DNA of 64,000 nucleotides from Microbacterium sp. BH-3-3-3 (GTDB lineage Bacteria; Actinomycetota; Actinomycetes; Actinomycetales; Microbacteriaceae). A program made the translations under genes and the position numbers. Location: assembly GCF_001792815.1 (NCBI RefSeq), contig NZ_CP017674.1, positions 124,001 to 188,000 on the forward strand, in the 5' to 3' direction. Below are positions 38,776 through 50,513 of this stretch, in pieces (the stretch's first letter is position 1; each line of letters opens with the position of its first letter). The notes beneath the pieces were generated by a model. It saw only the letters and a program-made list of their open reading frames with translations, had not been told where the DNA came from and ran no database searches.

Positions 38776-39723
38776 ATGGCGATGAGGTGGACGGCTCCGG
38801 CCGCAGGACCGATCGAGACGTGGGTCTTCGACGAGGTCGAGGTGGCTCCGCCCGGCGCCGGGGAGGTCACGGTGCGCGTGCACGCCGCGGGCATCAACCC
38901 CGCCGATGCCAAGCACGTCGCCCAGGCGCGCCCGGGGGCCGAGTTCCCCGTCGCCATCGGCTACGAGCTCTCCGGCGAGGTATCGGCCGTCGGTCCCGAC
39001 GCGGTCGGCGGCTCCGGCGCGCTGCACGTCGGCGACGAGGTCGTGGCGTTCCGCGTGCAGGGCGCATACGCGACCGAGCTCACGGTGCCCGCCCGCGACG
39101 TCTTCGCCAAGCCCGCACGGCTCTCGCACGCCGAGGCGGCCAATCTGCTTCTGGCGGGAACGACGGCGGCCGAGATGGTTCAGGTCACGCGGGTGACCGC
39201 GGGTGACACGGTGCTGCTCCACGCCGCCTCGGGCGCCGTCGGCGTGAGCCTGCTGCAGCAGGCGCGCGAGCTCGGTGTGCGCGTGATCGGCACGGTGGGA
39301 CCGGATGCCGACGAGTCGGCGGCACGCGTCCGCCACTACGGCGGTATCCCGGTGGCCTACGGCGACGGCCTCGCCGAGCGCGTCGCGACCGCCGCCGAGG
39401 GAGCTCCCGTCGTCGCCGCGTGGGATGCGGCGGGCACCGACGAGGCGATCGACGTCTCGCTTGGGCTGGTGTCGGAGCGCGACCGCATCGTCACGATCGT
39501 TCGCCCCGACCGCGCCGAGGCCGACGGGTTCCTGTGGATCGCAGGTTCGCGGCCCGAGAGCGCCCGGTTCCGCGACATCGCCCGTGCCCGCGTTCTGGAG
39601 CTCGCGGCATCGGGGGCTCTCGAGGTGCCGGTCGCGCGTACCTACCCGCTCGCCGACGCGATCGAAGCCGTGGGCTTCGTCATGGACGGCCACCCGGGCG
39701 GCAAGGTGGCGTTGCTGGCGTAA
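38776..39723 (+). CDS. NADP-dependent quinone oxidoreductase-like protein (MDR family)
   Basis: 315 residues of the zinc-free medium-chain dehydrogenase group. N-terminal GroES-like part with VRVHAAGINPADAKH, then a Rossmann domain with LLHAASGAVGVSLLQQAREL and a C-terminal GHPGGKVAL. No structural or catalytic zinc cysteines are seen. ATG 38776 has GAAAGG upstream. The substrate is unknown. It stands alone between era and the RCC1 gene and is convergent with the latter. Confidence 0.9.
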   Translation: MAMRWTAPAAGPIETWVFDEVEVAPPGAGEVTVRVHAAGINPADAKHVAQARPGAEFPVAIGYELSGEVSAVGPDAVGGSGALHVGDEVVAFRVQGAYATELTVPARDVFAKPARLSHAEAANLLLAGTTAAEMVQVTRVTAGDTVLLHAASGAVGVSLLQQARELGVRVIGTVGPDADESAARVRHYGGIPVAYGDGLAERVATAAEGAPVVAAWDAAGTDEAIDVSLGLVSERDRIVTIVRPDRAEADGFLWIAGSRPESARFRDIARARVLELAASGALEVPVARTYPLADAIEAVGFVMDGHPGGKVALLA

Positions 39724-39912
39724 CCAGCGCTTACGGTTCGGTGGGGGAGGCGGGGTATCCACATGGCCGTCGTCGAACTCCCTGACGGTGAGGAACGAGC
39801 GGGCCGCACCGATAGCTGTGGTTGCTGAGGTCTCGACACGGTCGCGACGGCCACGTGCGCCTACTCGATCATGAGATCTCGGGAACCCCGCCGGAGGCCG
39901 GGGGCCCGACAT

Positions 39913-39977
39913 CTTCCCCGGCCTGGCCACCGTCATTCGGTCACGCTGGACGGAATGACGACGATCAGGCCGGGGAA
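39913..39977 (-). terminator. Terminator of the RCC1-repeat gene
   Basis: Outer 12-bp stem TTCCCCGGCCTG / CAGGCCGGGGAA (39913-39924 with 39966-39977) enclosing an inner stem CGTCATTC / GAATGACG. It begins 11 bases after the RCC1 stop and could also serve the convergent oxidoreductase. The rest of the gap, 39724-39912, shows nothing I can support. Confidence 0.75.
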
Positions 39978-39988
39978 GGGACTCTCGC

Positions 39989-42900
39989 TCAGATGGTCGA
40001 GACGAGGAGGGCGCAGCCGTCGGCGTAGGAGTTGCTGCGGATGCTGAGGAGCCTCGAGATCGGGCGGGCCACCGATACGGCGGTCGGTGTCGACACCGTC
40101 CCGATGCTGCTGAATCCGGTGCGTCCCCAGGCGAGGAAGGTGCCGTCGCTCTTCAGCGCATAGGCACCGGACGGCGTCATGGCGACCTGCGTGACATTGG
40201 TCAGTCCGGGAATCTGCGTCGCGACAAAGGAATTCGTCGTGCCGTTGCGTCCCAGTTGACCGGCCGCGTTGCGACCCCACGACCACACGGTGCCGTCATT
40301 CTTCAACGCCAGGTAGTTCGCTCCGTTGTAATCTCCGAACACGGTTGAACCCGCCAACGCGGTGATGCCGGACAGTCCGAGAACCTTCACCGGTGTGTTT
40401 CGCTGCGTCGTCGTGCCGTCGGCCAGCTGACCCTCCGTGTTGCGACCCCAGGTCCATACCGTGCCGTCCTCCAGCACGGCACCCGCCGAGAACCCGACCC
40501 AGTTCACCACCTGAACCGCACGAGCCGGCAACACCACCTGACTCAATGCAACGGGGCTCGTCGTCGACCCCACGCCACCTCGACCCTCCGTGTTCCTGCC
40601 TTGGAACCACAGAGTGCCGTCACTCTTCAGCGCGTGCAGACCGAACTGACCCGCCTGAATCTGCGTAACGCCACTCAGCCCCTGGAACACCACCGGCAAC
40701 GATTGAGTCGTCGTGGTGCCATCACCCAACTGCCCGTCCGTGTTCTCTCCCCAGCCGACGATCGTGCCGTCCTTCTTCAGGACATAAGCGGTGTTCGGGA
40801 GTTGAGTGGACGTCGACACTCGCGCAGCGTTGGTGATCTCGGGCATGACAACCCCGTTGCGCCACACCGACCCATCCGCCAACACCGCAAGCCCCCACTG
40901 GGGCGAATAGTCCACGACCGGCGACGGGAACACCGGCGATGTCTGCGCCAGACCCACCAGCAGGTTCGAACCGACCACCGGCACCGTCTCGGACGCCGAA
41001 CTGTCACCGCCGTTGGCGGAGACCCGCAGCCTAGCCCCCGGTGTGCTCCACTGCGATGCGGTGACGCTGGTACTGAACACGCCGTTCTGACCCGTCGTCC
41101 CCGACGCCGCCCCGAAGGTCGCACCACCGGTTGCCGAGAGCGAGACGGCGGCTCCCGCGAATCCCACAGATCCCGCGGCGACCTTCGCATTCACCGTCCC
41201 CGCCACACCCGCCGTGAGGGTCGCCTCCACCACATCCACGGTTGTGGTGGTCTCCGAGGTGATGAGAGGGCACCCGTCGCCATAGGAGTGACCGTGGATG
41301 CCGACGACTTTCGCGATCGGGCGGGACACCGGCACGACGGTCGGTGTCGACACCGTCCCGATACTGCTGAGCCCCGTGCGTCCCCAGGCGAGGAAGGTGC
41401 CGTCCTTCTTCAGCGCGTACGCCCCGGACGGTGCCATCGCGATCTGCGCGACGTTGGACACCCCGGGAACCTGTGTCGCGACCGACGAGTTCGTCGTTCC
41501 GCCGTACCCCAGCTGACCAGACCCGTTACGACCCCACGACCACACGGTGCCGTCGTTCTTCAACGCCATCCAGTTCGCTCCGCTGTAGTCGGCGGATGTG
41601 CTCGACCCCGCCAATGCGACGATGCCCGACAGCCCGACGACCTGTGAAGGGGAGGTCCGCCGATGCGTCGTCCCATCGCCCAGCTGGCCTTGTTCGTTGT
41701 AACCCCAGGTCCACACCGTGCCGTCCTCCAGCACGGCACCCCCCGTGAATCCGGCCCAGTTCACGACCTGAACCGCACGAGCAGGCAAGGGCACTTGGGT
41801 CAATGGAACGGGGCTCGTTGACAAGCCCACGCCAGCTATCCCCCCAGTGTTCTGGCCCTGAAACCACAGAGTGCCGTCACTCTTCAGCGCATGTAGCCCG
41901 TAGAGACCCGCCTGAATTTGCGTGACATTGCTCAGGCCCTGGAACACCACCGGCGACGTTCGATCCGTGGTCGTGCCATCACCCAACTGCCCATCACCGT
42001 TCACTCCCCACCCCACGATCGTGCCGTCCTTTTTCAGGACATACGCGGAGTTCGGGCCGCCGTTGGAGGTCGACAATCGCGCCGCATTGGTGATCTCCGG
42101 CATGAGCACCCAATTGGGGCCGTTCTTCCACACCGACCCATCCGCCAACACCGCAAGTCCCCACAGCGGTGAGTAATCCACCACCGGAGAGGGGAACACC
42201 CGCGGAGTCTGCGCCAAGTCCGACATGAGGTTCGACCCCAACACCGGCACCGTCTCGGACGCCGAACCGTCGCTACTGGTGGCGGAAACCCGCACCTGGG
42301 TACCCGGTGTGCTCCATTGCGGTGCGGTGATGCTCGTGCTGAACACCCCGTTCTGACCCGTCGCACCCGATGCTGCACCTAAGGTCGCATTACCGGTTGC
42401 CGAGAGCGAGACGGCAGCTCCCGAGAGCCCCACAGAGCCCGCGGCGACCTTCGCGTTCACCGTCCCCGCCACACCCGCCGTGAGGGTCGTCTCCACCACG
42501 TCCACGCTCGTCGTGGTCTCCGCGGTGAGGAGGGCACATCCGTCCGGGTAAGCCTCGCCGTGGTTACCGATGAGTGTCGAGATCGGGCGGGATACCGACA
42601 CGATGGTTGGTCTCGACACCGTCCCGACGCTGCTGAATCCCGTGCGCCCCCAGGCCAGCAAGACGCCGTCGGTCGTCAGTGCGTAGGCGCCGGACGGCGA
42701 CATCGCGATCTGAGCGACCTTGAAGGCCCAGGGAACCTGAGTCGCAACCGACGACAACGTCGTGCCGCCGTACCCCAGCTGACCGGACTCGTTGCGACCC
42801 CACGACCACACGGTTCCGTCATTCTTCAAAGCCAGATAGTTGGCTCCGCTGTAATCCTGGAAGGTGGTCGACCCCGCCAACGCGATGATGCCCGACAGTC

Positions 42901-43500
42901 CGAGGACCTTCACCGGGGCGTTTGGCTGCGTCGACGTCCCATCGCCCAGCTGACCTTCATCGTTGATACCCCAAGTCCACACAGTGCCGTCCTCGAGCAC
43001 GACACCCGCCGTCCACCCGACCCAGTTCACGACCTGAACCGCACGAGCAGACAAGGGCACCTTGGTCAACGGAACCGGACTATTCCACAAGCCCACGCCA
43101 CCAATTCCGCCAAGGTTTCGGCCCTGATACCAGACAGTGCCGTCACTCTTCAGCGCGTGCAGCCCGAAGTTACCCGCCTGAATCTGGGTGACGTTGCTCA
43201 GTCCTTGGAACACCACCGGCGACGTTCGATCCGTCGTGGTGCCATCCCCCAACTGCCCATCGCCGTTCACTCCCCACCCCACAACCGTGCCGTCCTTCTT
43301 CAACACATAGACGGAGGTGGAGGCAGACAGTCGGGTCGCATTCGTGATCTCCGGCATGACCACCCAATTGGGGTCGTTCTTCCACACCGACCCGTCCGCC
43401 AACACCGCCAAACCCCACAGTGCTGAGTAATCCACCACCGGAGAGGGGAACACCCGAGGAGTCTGCGACAACCCCACCAGAAGGTTCGACCCCAACACCG
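39989..43500 (-). repeat. Three near-identical 1.27-kb intragenic repeats of the RCC1 gene
   Basis: Units begin at about 43500, 42236 and 40967 (each opening with the GSNL codons) and repeat at 1264 and 1269 bp; the third is cut to about 980 bp by the stop codon. Similarity is high at DNA level across whole blades, indicating recent duplication or ongoing gene conversion rather than ancient protein repeats. Such an array may vary in copy number and is prone to assembly collapse. Confidence 0.9.
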
Positions 43501-43918
43501 TCGCCGACGCCGACGCCGACGTACCCCCCGACACAGCGGTGACGGCGACCGTCTTGCCCGGCGTCATCCAGGGAGTAGCGAGATCGATCGTTGTGGAGAA
43601 CTGCCCCGCACCGTTCGTCGTCCCCGTCGCAGCGGCGAACACGCTCCCATCCGGACCCAGCAGGCTCACCACCTGGCCCGCGAGCGGGCTCCCGAGGTGA
43701 TCGCGTACCGTCACGACCACCGGCGTCGCACCACTGGCCGGCAGCTGGTTGTTCGGCACCGACAGCGACACCTGAGTGGCATCCGATGTCGCCGCCCACG
43801 CGGGAGCCGCGGTCACCAGGCTCATCGCGGGAACCCCCCACGCCGCCGCCCCCACCACTGTGCGACGCGACACACCCGCAGGAGCCATCGACTCCTTGGT
43901 CACGGTACGAGATTTCAT
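39989..43918 (-). CDS. Tat-exported RCC1-repeat / Ig-like protein made of three long repeats
   Basis: 1309 residues from ATG 43918, chosen because TGGAGG lies about six bases upstream. N-terminus: SRRTVVGAAAW twin-arginine signal with probable cleavage after APAWA (residue 42). Then three modules of an invasin-type Ig domain (about 45-140, 465-560, 885-985) followed by an RCC1 beta-propeller (from about 142, 563 and 986) with blades such as VVGWGVNGDGQLGDGT and VWSWGRNESGQLGYGG. The last module ends at the propeller. No sorting motif or transmembrane anchor is visible, so it is probably secreted. GC is visibly lower than in neighbouring genes. Role unknown; adhesion or extracellular binding is a guess. 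Confidence 0.9.
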   Translation of the reverse strand: MKSRTVTKESMAPAGVSRRTVVGAAAWGVPAMSLVTAAPAWAATSDATQVSLSVPNNQLPASGATPVVVTVRDHLGSPLAGQVVSLLGPDGSVFAAATGTTNGAGQFSTTIDLATPWMTPGKTVAVTAVSGGTSASASATVLGSNLLVGLSQTPRVFPSPVVDYSALWGLAVLADGSVWKNDPNWVVMPEITNATRLSASTSVYVLKKDGTVVGWGVNGDGQLGDGTTTDRTSPVVFQGLSNVTQIQAGNFGLHALKSDGTVWYQGRNLGGIGGVGLWNSPVPLTKVPLSARAVQVVNWVGWTAGVVLEDGTVWTWGINDEGQLGDGTSTQPNAPVKVLGLSGIIALAGSTTFQDYSGANYLALKNDGTVWSWGRNESGQLGYGGTTLSSVATQVPWAFKVAQIAMSPSGAYALTTDGVLLAWGRTGFSSVGTVSRPTIVSVSRPISTLIGNHGEAYPDGCALLTAETTTSVDVVETTLTAGVAGTVNAKVAAGSVGLSGAAVSLSATGNATLGAASGATGQNGVFSTSITAPQWSTPGTQVRVSATSSDGSASETVPVLGSNLMSDLAQTPRVFPSPVVDYSPLWGLAVLADGSVWKNGPNWVLMPEITNAARLSTSNGGPNSAYVLKKDGTIVGWGVNGDGQLGDGTTTDRTSPVVFQGLSNVTQIQAGLYGLHALKSDGTLWFQGQNTGGIAGVGLSTSPVPLTQVPLPARAVQVVNWAGFTGGAVLEDGTVWTWGYNEQGQLGDGTTHRRTSPSQVVGLSGIVALAGSSTSADYSGANWMALKNDGTVWSWGRNGSGQLGYGGTTNSSVATQVPGVSNVAQIAMAPSGAYALKKDGTFLAWGRTGLSSIGTVSTPTVVPVSRPIAKVVGIHGHSYGDGCPLITSETTTTVDVVEATLTAGVAGTVNAKVAAGSVGFAGAAVSLSATGGATFGAASGTTGQNGVFSTSVTASQWSTPGARLRVSANGGDSSASETVPVVGSNLLVGLAQTSPVFPSPVVDYSPQWGLAVLADGSVWRNGVVMPEITNAARVSTSTQLPNTAYVLKKDGTIVGWGENTDGQLGDGTTTTQSLPVVFQGLSGVTQIQAGQFGLHALKSDGTLWFQGRNTEGRGGVGSTTSPVALSQVVLPARAVQVVNWVGFSAGAVLEDGTVWTWGRNTEGQLADGTTTQRNTPVKVLGLSGITALAGSTVFGDYNGANYLALKNDGTVWSWGRNAAGQLGRNGTTNSFVATQIPGLTNVTQVAMTPSGAYALKSDGTFLAWGRTGFSSIGTVSTPTAVSVARPISRLLSIRSNSYADGCALLVSTI

Positions 43919-43935
43919 GAACAACCTCCAGGTAG

Positions 43936-46044
<2,109 letters not shown>

Positions 46045-46067
46045 CCTCGACGCCGAAGACCACGGCC

Positions 46068-46856
46068 GTGGCCTACACCCACGGACACCACGAGAGCGTG
46101 CTGCGTTCCCACGCCGCACGCACCGTCGCCGACTCGGCGGCGTACCTGGTGTCTTCACTGTTCGCCGGCGCCCGCATCCTCGATGTGGGCGCCGGCCCCG
46201 GCACCATCACCGTCGACCTCGCCGACCGGGTCTTCCCGGGGCGGGTCGTGGGAGTGGATGCCGCGCCCGACGTCGTCGAGGTCGCCCGCGCCACCGCGGG
46301 GGAGCGCACGAACGTCGAGTTCCGCACCGATGACGCGTACGACCTCGATGCCCCCGATGGGTCATTCGACATCGTGCATGCGCATCAGGTCCTTCAGCAC
46401 CTGGCCCGGCCCGTCGACGCCCTGCGCGAGTTCCGCCGCGTGGCGGGCCCCGAGGGCCTGGTCGCGGTGCGTGACGTCGACTACGGCGGGGTGATCTGGC
46501 ATCCACGGATCCCCGCCCTCGACGAGTGGCTCGAGATCTACCACGGGGTGCACCGCGGGGTGTCGGGCGAGCCCGACGCGGGCAGGCGGCTCAAGGCCTG
46601 GGCGCGCGAAGCCGGATTCGCCCGTGTCGAGGCCAGCGCCAGCGTGTGGGTCTTCGACACGGCCGAGAAGCGCGCGTGGTGGGGCGGCATGTGGGCTGAC
46701 CGCGTCGTCGCGTCGGCCTTCGCGGGGCACGCCCGCCGGCTCGGACTCGCCGACGACGCCGCGCTGCAGCGCATCTCCGATGCGTGGCGCGAGTGGGCGG
46801 CGCACCCCGACGGGTGGATCCTGCTGCCGCACGGCGAGGTGCTCGCCCGGGGGTGA
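46068..46856 (+). CDS. SAM-dependent class I methyltransferase
   Basis: 262 residues with motif I ILDVGAGPGTITVDLA, the acidic loop end VVGVDAAPDVVEVA, and FDIVHAHQVLQHLARPVDAL, a UbiE/Methyltransf_11-type fold. The C-terminal region (WWGGMWADRVVASAFAGHAR) resembles small-molecule methyltransferases, but the substrate is not predictable. It begins with GTG 23 bases after the leuA stop and may be read from the leuA transcript. Confidence 0.88.
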   Translation: MAYTHGHHESVLRSHAARTVADSAAYLVSSLFAGARILDVGAGPGTITVDLADRVFPGRVVGVDAAPDVVEVARATAGERTNVEFRTDDAYDLDAPDGSFDIVHAHQVLQHLARPVDALREFRRVAGPEGLVAVRDVDYGGVIWHPRIPALDEWLEIYHGVHRGVSGEPDAGRRLKAWAREAGFARVEASASVWVFDTAEKRAWWGGMWADRVVASAFAGHARRLGLADDAALQRISDAWREWAAHPDGWILLPHGEVLARG

Positions 46857-46946
46857 CAGGGCCTCTCCGGCCCCGGCCGACACGGCGGGGCCGGAGGGCA
46901 GTGCGAGGGCGCGTGCACGGTCGGCGGGCGGTGCGAGGATGAGAAG

Positions 46947-47729
46947 GTGATCCGCGTCGATGCCCTGTACCGCTATCCCGTCAAAGGCTTCACGCCCGAA
47001 CGCCGGGCGCAGCTCGTCATCCAGGACGACGGACGGGTGCAGGGCGACCGCGCCCTCGTCTTCCGCTTCGCCGACGCGCTCGAGCCCGAAGACGCGACGT
47101 TCCCGAAGAGTCGCGGCTTGGCGCTGATGACCTTCCCCACGTTGGCGCGCGTCGACCTCGCCTACGACGACGAGGCTCGAACCCTGCGCCTGCGCGTCGA
47201 CGACATCGACATCGAGGCCGACCTCAGCGAGAGCGGGCGCACGCGCCTCGCCGATGCCGTGACGGCGTACCTGCGCACGACCAGCGACGCGAAGCTGCTC
47301 GACGCCGACGGCATCCTTCCGCTCGGGCTGCTGGGCGACGGCCGCACCGCGAGGTTCCAGGATCGCCCGCGCGGATACGTCTCTCTGCACGGCACCGCCT
47401 CGGTCGAGGCCCTGGACGCCACCGTGCCGGCACCCGTCGACGATCGGCGATTCCGCTCGAACATCGTGGTCGGCGGCACCGCCGCGTGGACCGAGCTTGA
47501 CTGGCGCGGTCGCGTACGCATCGGCGAGGTGGAGTTCGAGGTGCAGAAGCCGATCGAGCGCTGCGCCGCGATCACCGCCAACCCCGACACCGGGGTGCGC
47601 GACGCGCGACTGCTGCGCGTGCTCACGACCGAGTTCGCTCAGGACGAGCCGACCCTCGGCATCCTGCTCCTCCCCGTGGCCGGCGGCGGCATGATCCGCG
47701 AGGGCGATGAGGTCGTCGTCATCGCGTGA
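46947..47729 (+). CDS. MOSC-domain protein
   Basis: 260 residues: an N-terminal beta-barrel (MOSC_N; VDALYRYPVKGFTPERRAQL) followed by a MOSC domain (FRSNIVVGGTAAWTELDWRG, PIERCAAITANPDTGVRD) with the conserved Cys that coordinates molybdenum cofactor in mARC/YcbX-type reductases. It probably reduces N-hydroxylated compounds or handles sulfur with Moco. GAGGAT ends six bases before the GTG. Convergent with the TRIC gene. Confidence 0.9.
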   Translation: MIRVDALYRYPVKGFTPERRAQLVIQDDGRVQGDRALVFRFADALEPEDATFPKSRGLALMTFPTLARVDLAYDDEARTLRLRVDDIDIEADLSESGRTRLADAVTAYLRTTSDAKLLDADGILPLGLLGDGRTARFQDRPRGYVSLHGTASVEALDATVPAPVDDRRFRSNIVVGGTAAWTELDWRGRVRIGEVEFEVQKPIERCAAITANPDTGVRDARLLRVLTTEFAQDEPTLGILLLPVAGGGMIREGDEVVVIA

Positions 47730-47754
47730 GTCGCCAGGAGGGCTCGGGCGCGGT

Positions 47755-48459
47755 TCAGGCCGCGTCGTCGGTGCGGATGATCGGGATGCCGGTGGTCTCG
47801 ACCGCGACCTTTCGGCGGTAGAGCTTGCGCTGCTCCGGGAGCGAGAGGTCGAAGAGCACCGCCAGCACGCGGATCACGGTCGTCACGACGACGCCGATCA
47901 CCGCGGCGAGGGGCAGGGGCACGCCGAAGGCGGCCGTGACGGCGAGTACCGCGCAGCCGCCACCCGCGGCGACGGCGTAGAGCGAGCCCACGTGCATGAT
48001 CGCCACCGGCAGCCCCATCAGCACGTCGCGCAGCACGCTGCCGCCCGCGGCTGCCACGACGCCGACGAAAATCGCGGGCACGGCGGGCATGCCCAGGGCG
48101 AGCGCCTTCGACGTGCCGAACGCACCGAACAGACCGATCACGACCGCGTCGAGCATGACGATCGCACGGTTGAGACGCTGGAAGATCCCCGACAGCAGCA
48201 TGCCGACGATCGACGCCAATGTCGCGGTGATGAGATACCAGTTGCTCTGAAGCGTCGCGGGCGTCAGCCCCAGCAGCAGGTCGCGGATCAAACCGCCGCC
48301 CATTCCCAGCAGGATGCCGATGATCGCGACGCCGAGCAGATCGAGGCGCCGCTGCCCCTGGAAGCCCGACGCGAACAGCGCCCCCTGCACGCCGCCCAGG
48401 GCGACGGCGGTGAGATCCGCCCACAGGGGGATGACGAAGACCGAGTTCACGGCATCCAT
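47755..48459 (-). CDS. TRIC-family (UPF0126) cation channel
   Basis: 234 residues with about seven transmembrane helices and two internal repeats, each with the glycine-rich signature: LLGMGGGLIRDLLLG and AAAGGSVLRDVLMG. Prokaryotic TRIC channels are trimeric K+-permeable channels. The C-terminus is basic and cytoplasmic. It is divergent from recO, with a 139-bp tandem repeat directly upstream of its start that could affect its promoter. Confidence 0.93.
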   Translation of the reverse strand: MDAVNSVFVIPLWADLTAVALGGVQGALFASGFQGQRRLDLLGVAIIGILLGMGGGLIRDLLLGLTPATLQSNWYLITATLASIVGMLLSGIFQRLNRAIVMLDAVVIGLFGAFGTSKALALGMPAVPAIFVGVVAAAGGSVLRDVLMGLPVAIMHVGSLYAVAAGGGCAVLAVTAAFGVPLPLAAVIGVVVTTVIRVLAVLFDLSLPEQRKLYRRKVAVETTGIPIIRTDDAA

Positions 48460-48496
48460 TCTCCCCCCTTCGGTCTCGCCGCCCGCGGGGGTGGTT

Positions 48497-48872
48497 CATC
48501 TGTCGGACCGGTGGGGCTGGTGACAGCTATCGGGGCGTGTGCGCCACCGCAACGCGTGGCGGTCCGACAGACGGACCACTCCGCGCTGCGGATGGGTTCT
48601 CCCGCTCGGCCGGTCTCGCCGCCGGGGACGCGGTCCATCTGTCTGACCGGTGGGGCTGGTGACGCCTACCGGGGCGTGTGCGCCACCGCAACGCGTGGCG
48701 GTCCGACAGACGGACCACTCCGCGCTGCGGATGGGTTCTCCCGCTCGGCCGGTCTCGCCGCCGGGGACGCGGTCCATCTGTCTGACCGGTGGGGCTGGTG
48801 ACGCTTACCGGGGCGTGTGCGCCACCGCAACGCGTGGCGGTCCGACAGACGCACCATTCCGCGCCGCAGACC
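48497..48872. repeat. 139-bp tandem repeat with long inverted arms (2.7 copies)
   Basis: Copies start at 48497, 48636 and 48775, exactly 139 bp apart; the third stops after about 98 bp. Copies 1 and 2 are nearly identical. Within each, GGTCCATCTGTCTGACC and GGTCCGACAGACGGACC form inverted 17-nt arms with two mismatches, enclosing CGCCACCGCAACGCGTGGCG, itself a 6-bp hairpin. The array fills the divergent gap between the TRIC gene and recO. It has no spacers and no supported coding content. Confidence 0.92.
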
Positions 48873-48927
48873 CGGCCGCGCGCGCGCCGCGCAGGCCTCT
48901 CACGGGATCGCCGAACGATAATGGACT

Positions 48928-49656
48928 GTGCCCACCTACCGCGATGAAGTCGTGGTCCTGCGTACCCAGAAGTTGGGGGAGGCGGATCGCATCCTCACCC
49001 TGCTCAGCCGCCGCAACGGCAAGATTCGCGCGGTGGCGAAGGGCGTGCGGCGCACCTCGTCGCGGTTCGGCTCGCGCCTCGAGCCCTTCATGGTGGCCGA
49101 CGTGCAGTTGGCGACCGGCCGCAATCTCGACATCGTGCAGCAGGCCGAGTCGCTCGGCTCGTACGGTGCCGACATCGTCGCCGACTACGACAGCTACACC
49201 ACCGCCAGCGCGATGGTCGAAACCGCCGATCGGTTGAACGAGGCCGAGGCGACCCCGCAGCAGTACCTGCTGCTCGTGGGTGGGCTGCGCTCGCTCGCCC
49301 GCAGCGACCACGCGGCACGGAGCGTGCTGGATTCGTACCTGCTGCGGGCCATGGCGCTGTCGGGCTGGGCGCCCGGACTCGGCGAGTGCGCGCGCTGCGG
49401 CACCGTCGGCGATCACGACTACTTCCTTCCCCAGCTCGGCGGCGTCATCTGCTCGACGTGCGCGCCGGCCGGCTCTCCTCGGGTCGCCCGCGACACGGTC
49501 GACCTGCTGCGCTCGCTCATGGCGGGGGAGTGGGATGCCGTCGACTCCGCCGCCGGGCGCACCACCGCCGCCGCGTCGGGGCTCGTCGCCGCGTACGCCC
49601 AGTTCCATCTCGAACGGGGCATCCGTTCCCTCTCGCACCTGGAGGCGCATCCGTGA
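48928..49656 (+). CDS. recO: DNA repair protein RecO
   Basis: RecF-pathway mediator that loads RecA on SSB-coated DNA. 242 residues: N-terminal OB fold ([40 protein letters not shown]) and a zinc-binding part with CARCG and CSTCAP. GATAAT (48917-48922) ends five bases before the GTG. The stop overlaps uppS by four bases. Confidence 0.96.
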   Translation: MPTYRDEVVVLRTQKLGEADRILTLLSRRNGKIRAVAKGVRRTSSRFGSRLEPFMVADVQLATGRNLDIVQQAESLGSYGADIVADYDSYTTASAMVETADRLNEAEATPQQYLLLVGGLRSLARSDHAARSVLDSYLLRAMALSGWAPGLGECARCGTVGDHDYFLPQLGGVICSTCAPAGSPRVARDTVDLLRSLMAGEWDAVDSAAGRTTAAASGLVAAYAQFHLERGIRSLSHLEAHP

Positions 49657-50456
49657 CCCCGAAGCCCTTCACCCACCGCGACGCCGTGCCCTACCGTCCC
49701 CTCGACTGGACGGAGCAGTACCCGCCGGCCTACCCGAAGGGGGCGGTGCCTGAGCACGTGGCCATCGTCATGGACGGCAACGGTCGCTGGGCGAACCGCC
49801 AGGGTCTCACCCGTGTCGAGGGCCACCGGGCGGGCGAAGCGGCGCTGCTCGACGTCGTCGCAGGCGCCATCCAGGCCGGGGTGAAGCACCTGTCGGTGTA
49901 CGCCTTCTCGACCGAGAACTGGTCGCGCTCTCCCGACGAGGTGCGTTTTCTCATGGGCTTCAACCGCGAGGTGCTGCACCGCCGTCGCGATCAGCTCAAC
50001 GAGTGGGGGGTGCGCATCCGCTGGTCGGGCCGCAAGCCGCGCCTCTGGGGCTCGGTCATCAAGGAGCTGCAGCACGCCGAACGCCTCACCGAGGGCAACT
50101 CCACGCTGACGCTCACCATGTGCGTGAACTACGGCGGGCGCGTCGAGATCGTGGATGCCATGCGGCGCATCGGCGACGACATCGCCGCAGGTCGCCTCAA
50201 GCCCTCGGCGGTGACCGAGAAGCTGATCCGCAAGAACCTGTACCAGCCCGACATGCCCGACGTGGACCTGTTCGTGCGATCGAGCGGCGAGCAGCGCACG
50301 TCGAACTTCTTGCTGTGGGAGTCGGCGTACGCCGAGATGGTCTTCCTCGACACCTTGTGGCCCGACTTCCGACGCACGCACCTGTGGGACGCGATCGGGC
50401 TCTACCTGTCGCGCGACCGTCGCTTCGGCGGCGCGATCGACACCCCCACTGCCTGA
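49653..50456 (+). CDS. uppS: Polyprenyl diphosphate synthase (UppS family)
   Basis: Cis-prenyltransferase making the C50/C55 lipid carrier for peptidoglycan. 267 residues from GTG 49653 (GTGA overlap with recO). Signature motifs are [12 protein letters not shown] with the catalytic Asp, [29 protein letters not shown] and [20 protein letters not shown]. Chain length cannot be read from sequence alone. The recO-uppS pair is standard in actinobacteria. Confidence 0.95.
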   Translation: MTPKPFTHRDAVPYRPLDWTEQYPPAYPKGAVPEHVAIVMDGNGRWANRQGLTRVEGHRAGEAALLDVVAGAIQAGVKHLSVYAFSTENWSRSPDEVRFLMGFNREVLHRRRDQLNEWGVRIRWSGRKPRLWGSVIKELQHAERLTEGNSTLTLTMCVNYGGRVEIVDAMRRIGDDIAAGRLKPSAVTEKLIRKNLYQPDMPDVDLFVRSSGEQRTSNFLLWESAYAEMVFLDTLWPDFRRTHLWDAIGLYLSRDRRFGGAIDTPTA

Positions 50457-50513
50457 TTCCGGCGAAGATGCCGCCAACGGAATAGATCACCCGCCCGAAA
50501 GGTTGCACGCGAT

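Noticed and set aside
47707..48801. Plus-strand open frame through the TRIC gene and the tandem repeats
   Set aside because: His/Asp/Arg-rich shadow of TRIC; the repeat-derived part repeats with the DNA.
48497..48872. Possible CRISPR-like array
   Set aside because: Repeats are contiguous 139-bp units without variable spacers, and no cas genes are nearby.
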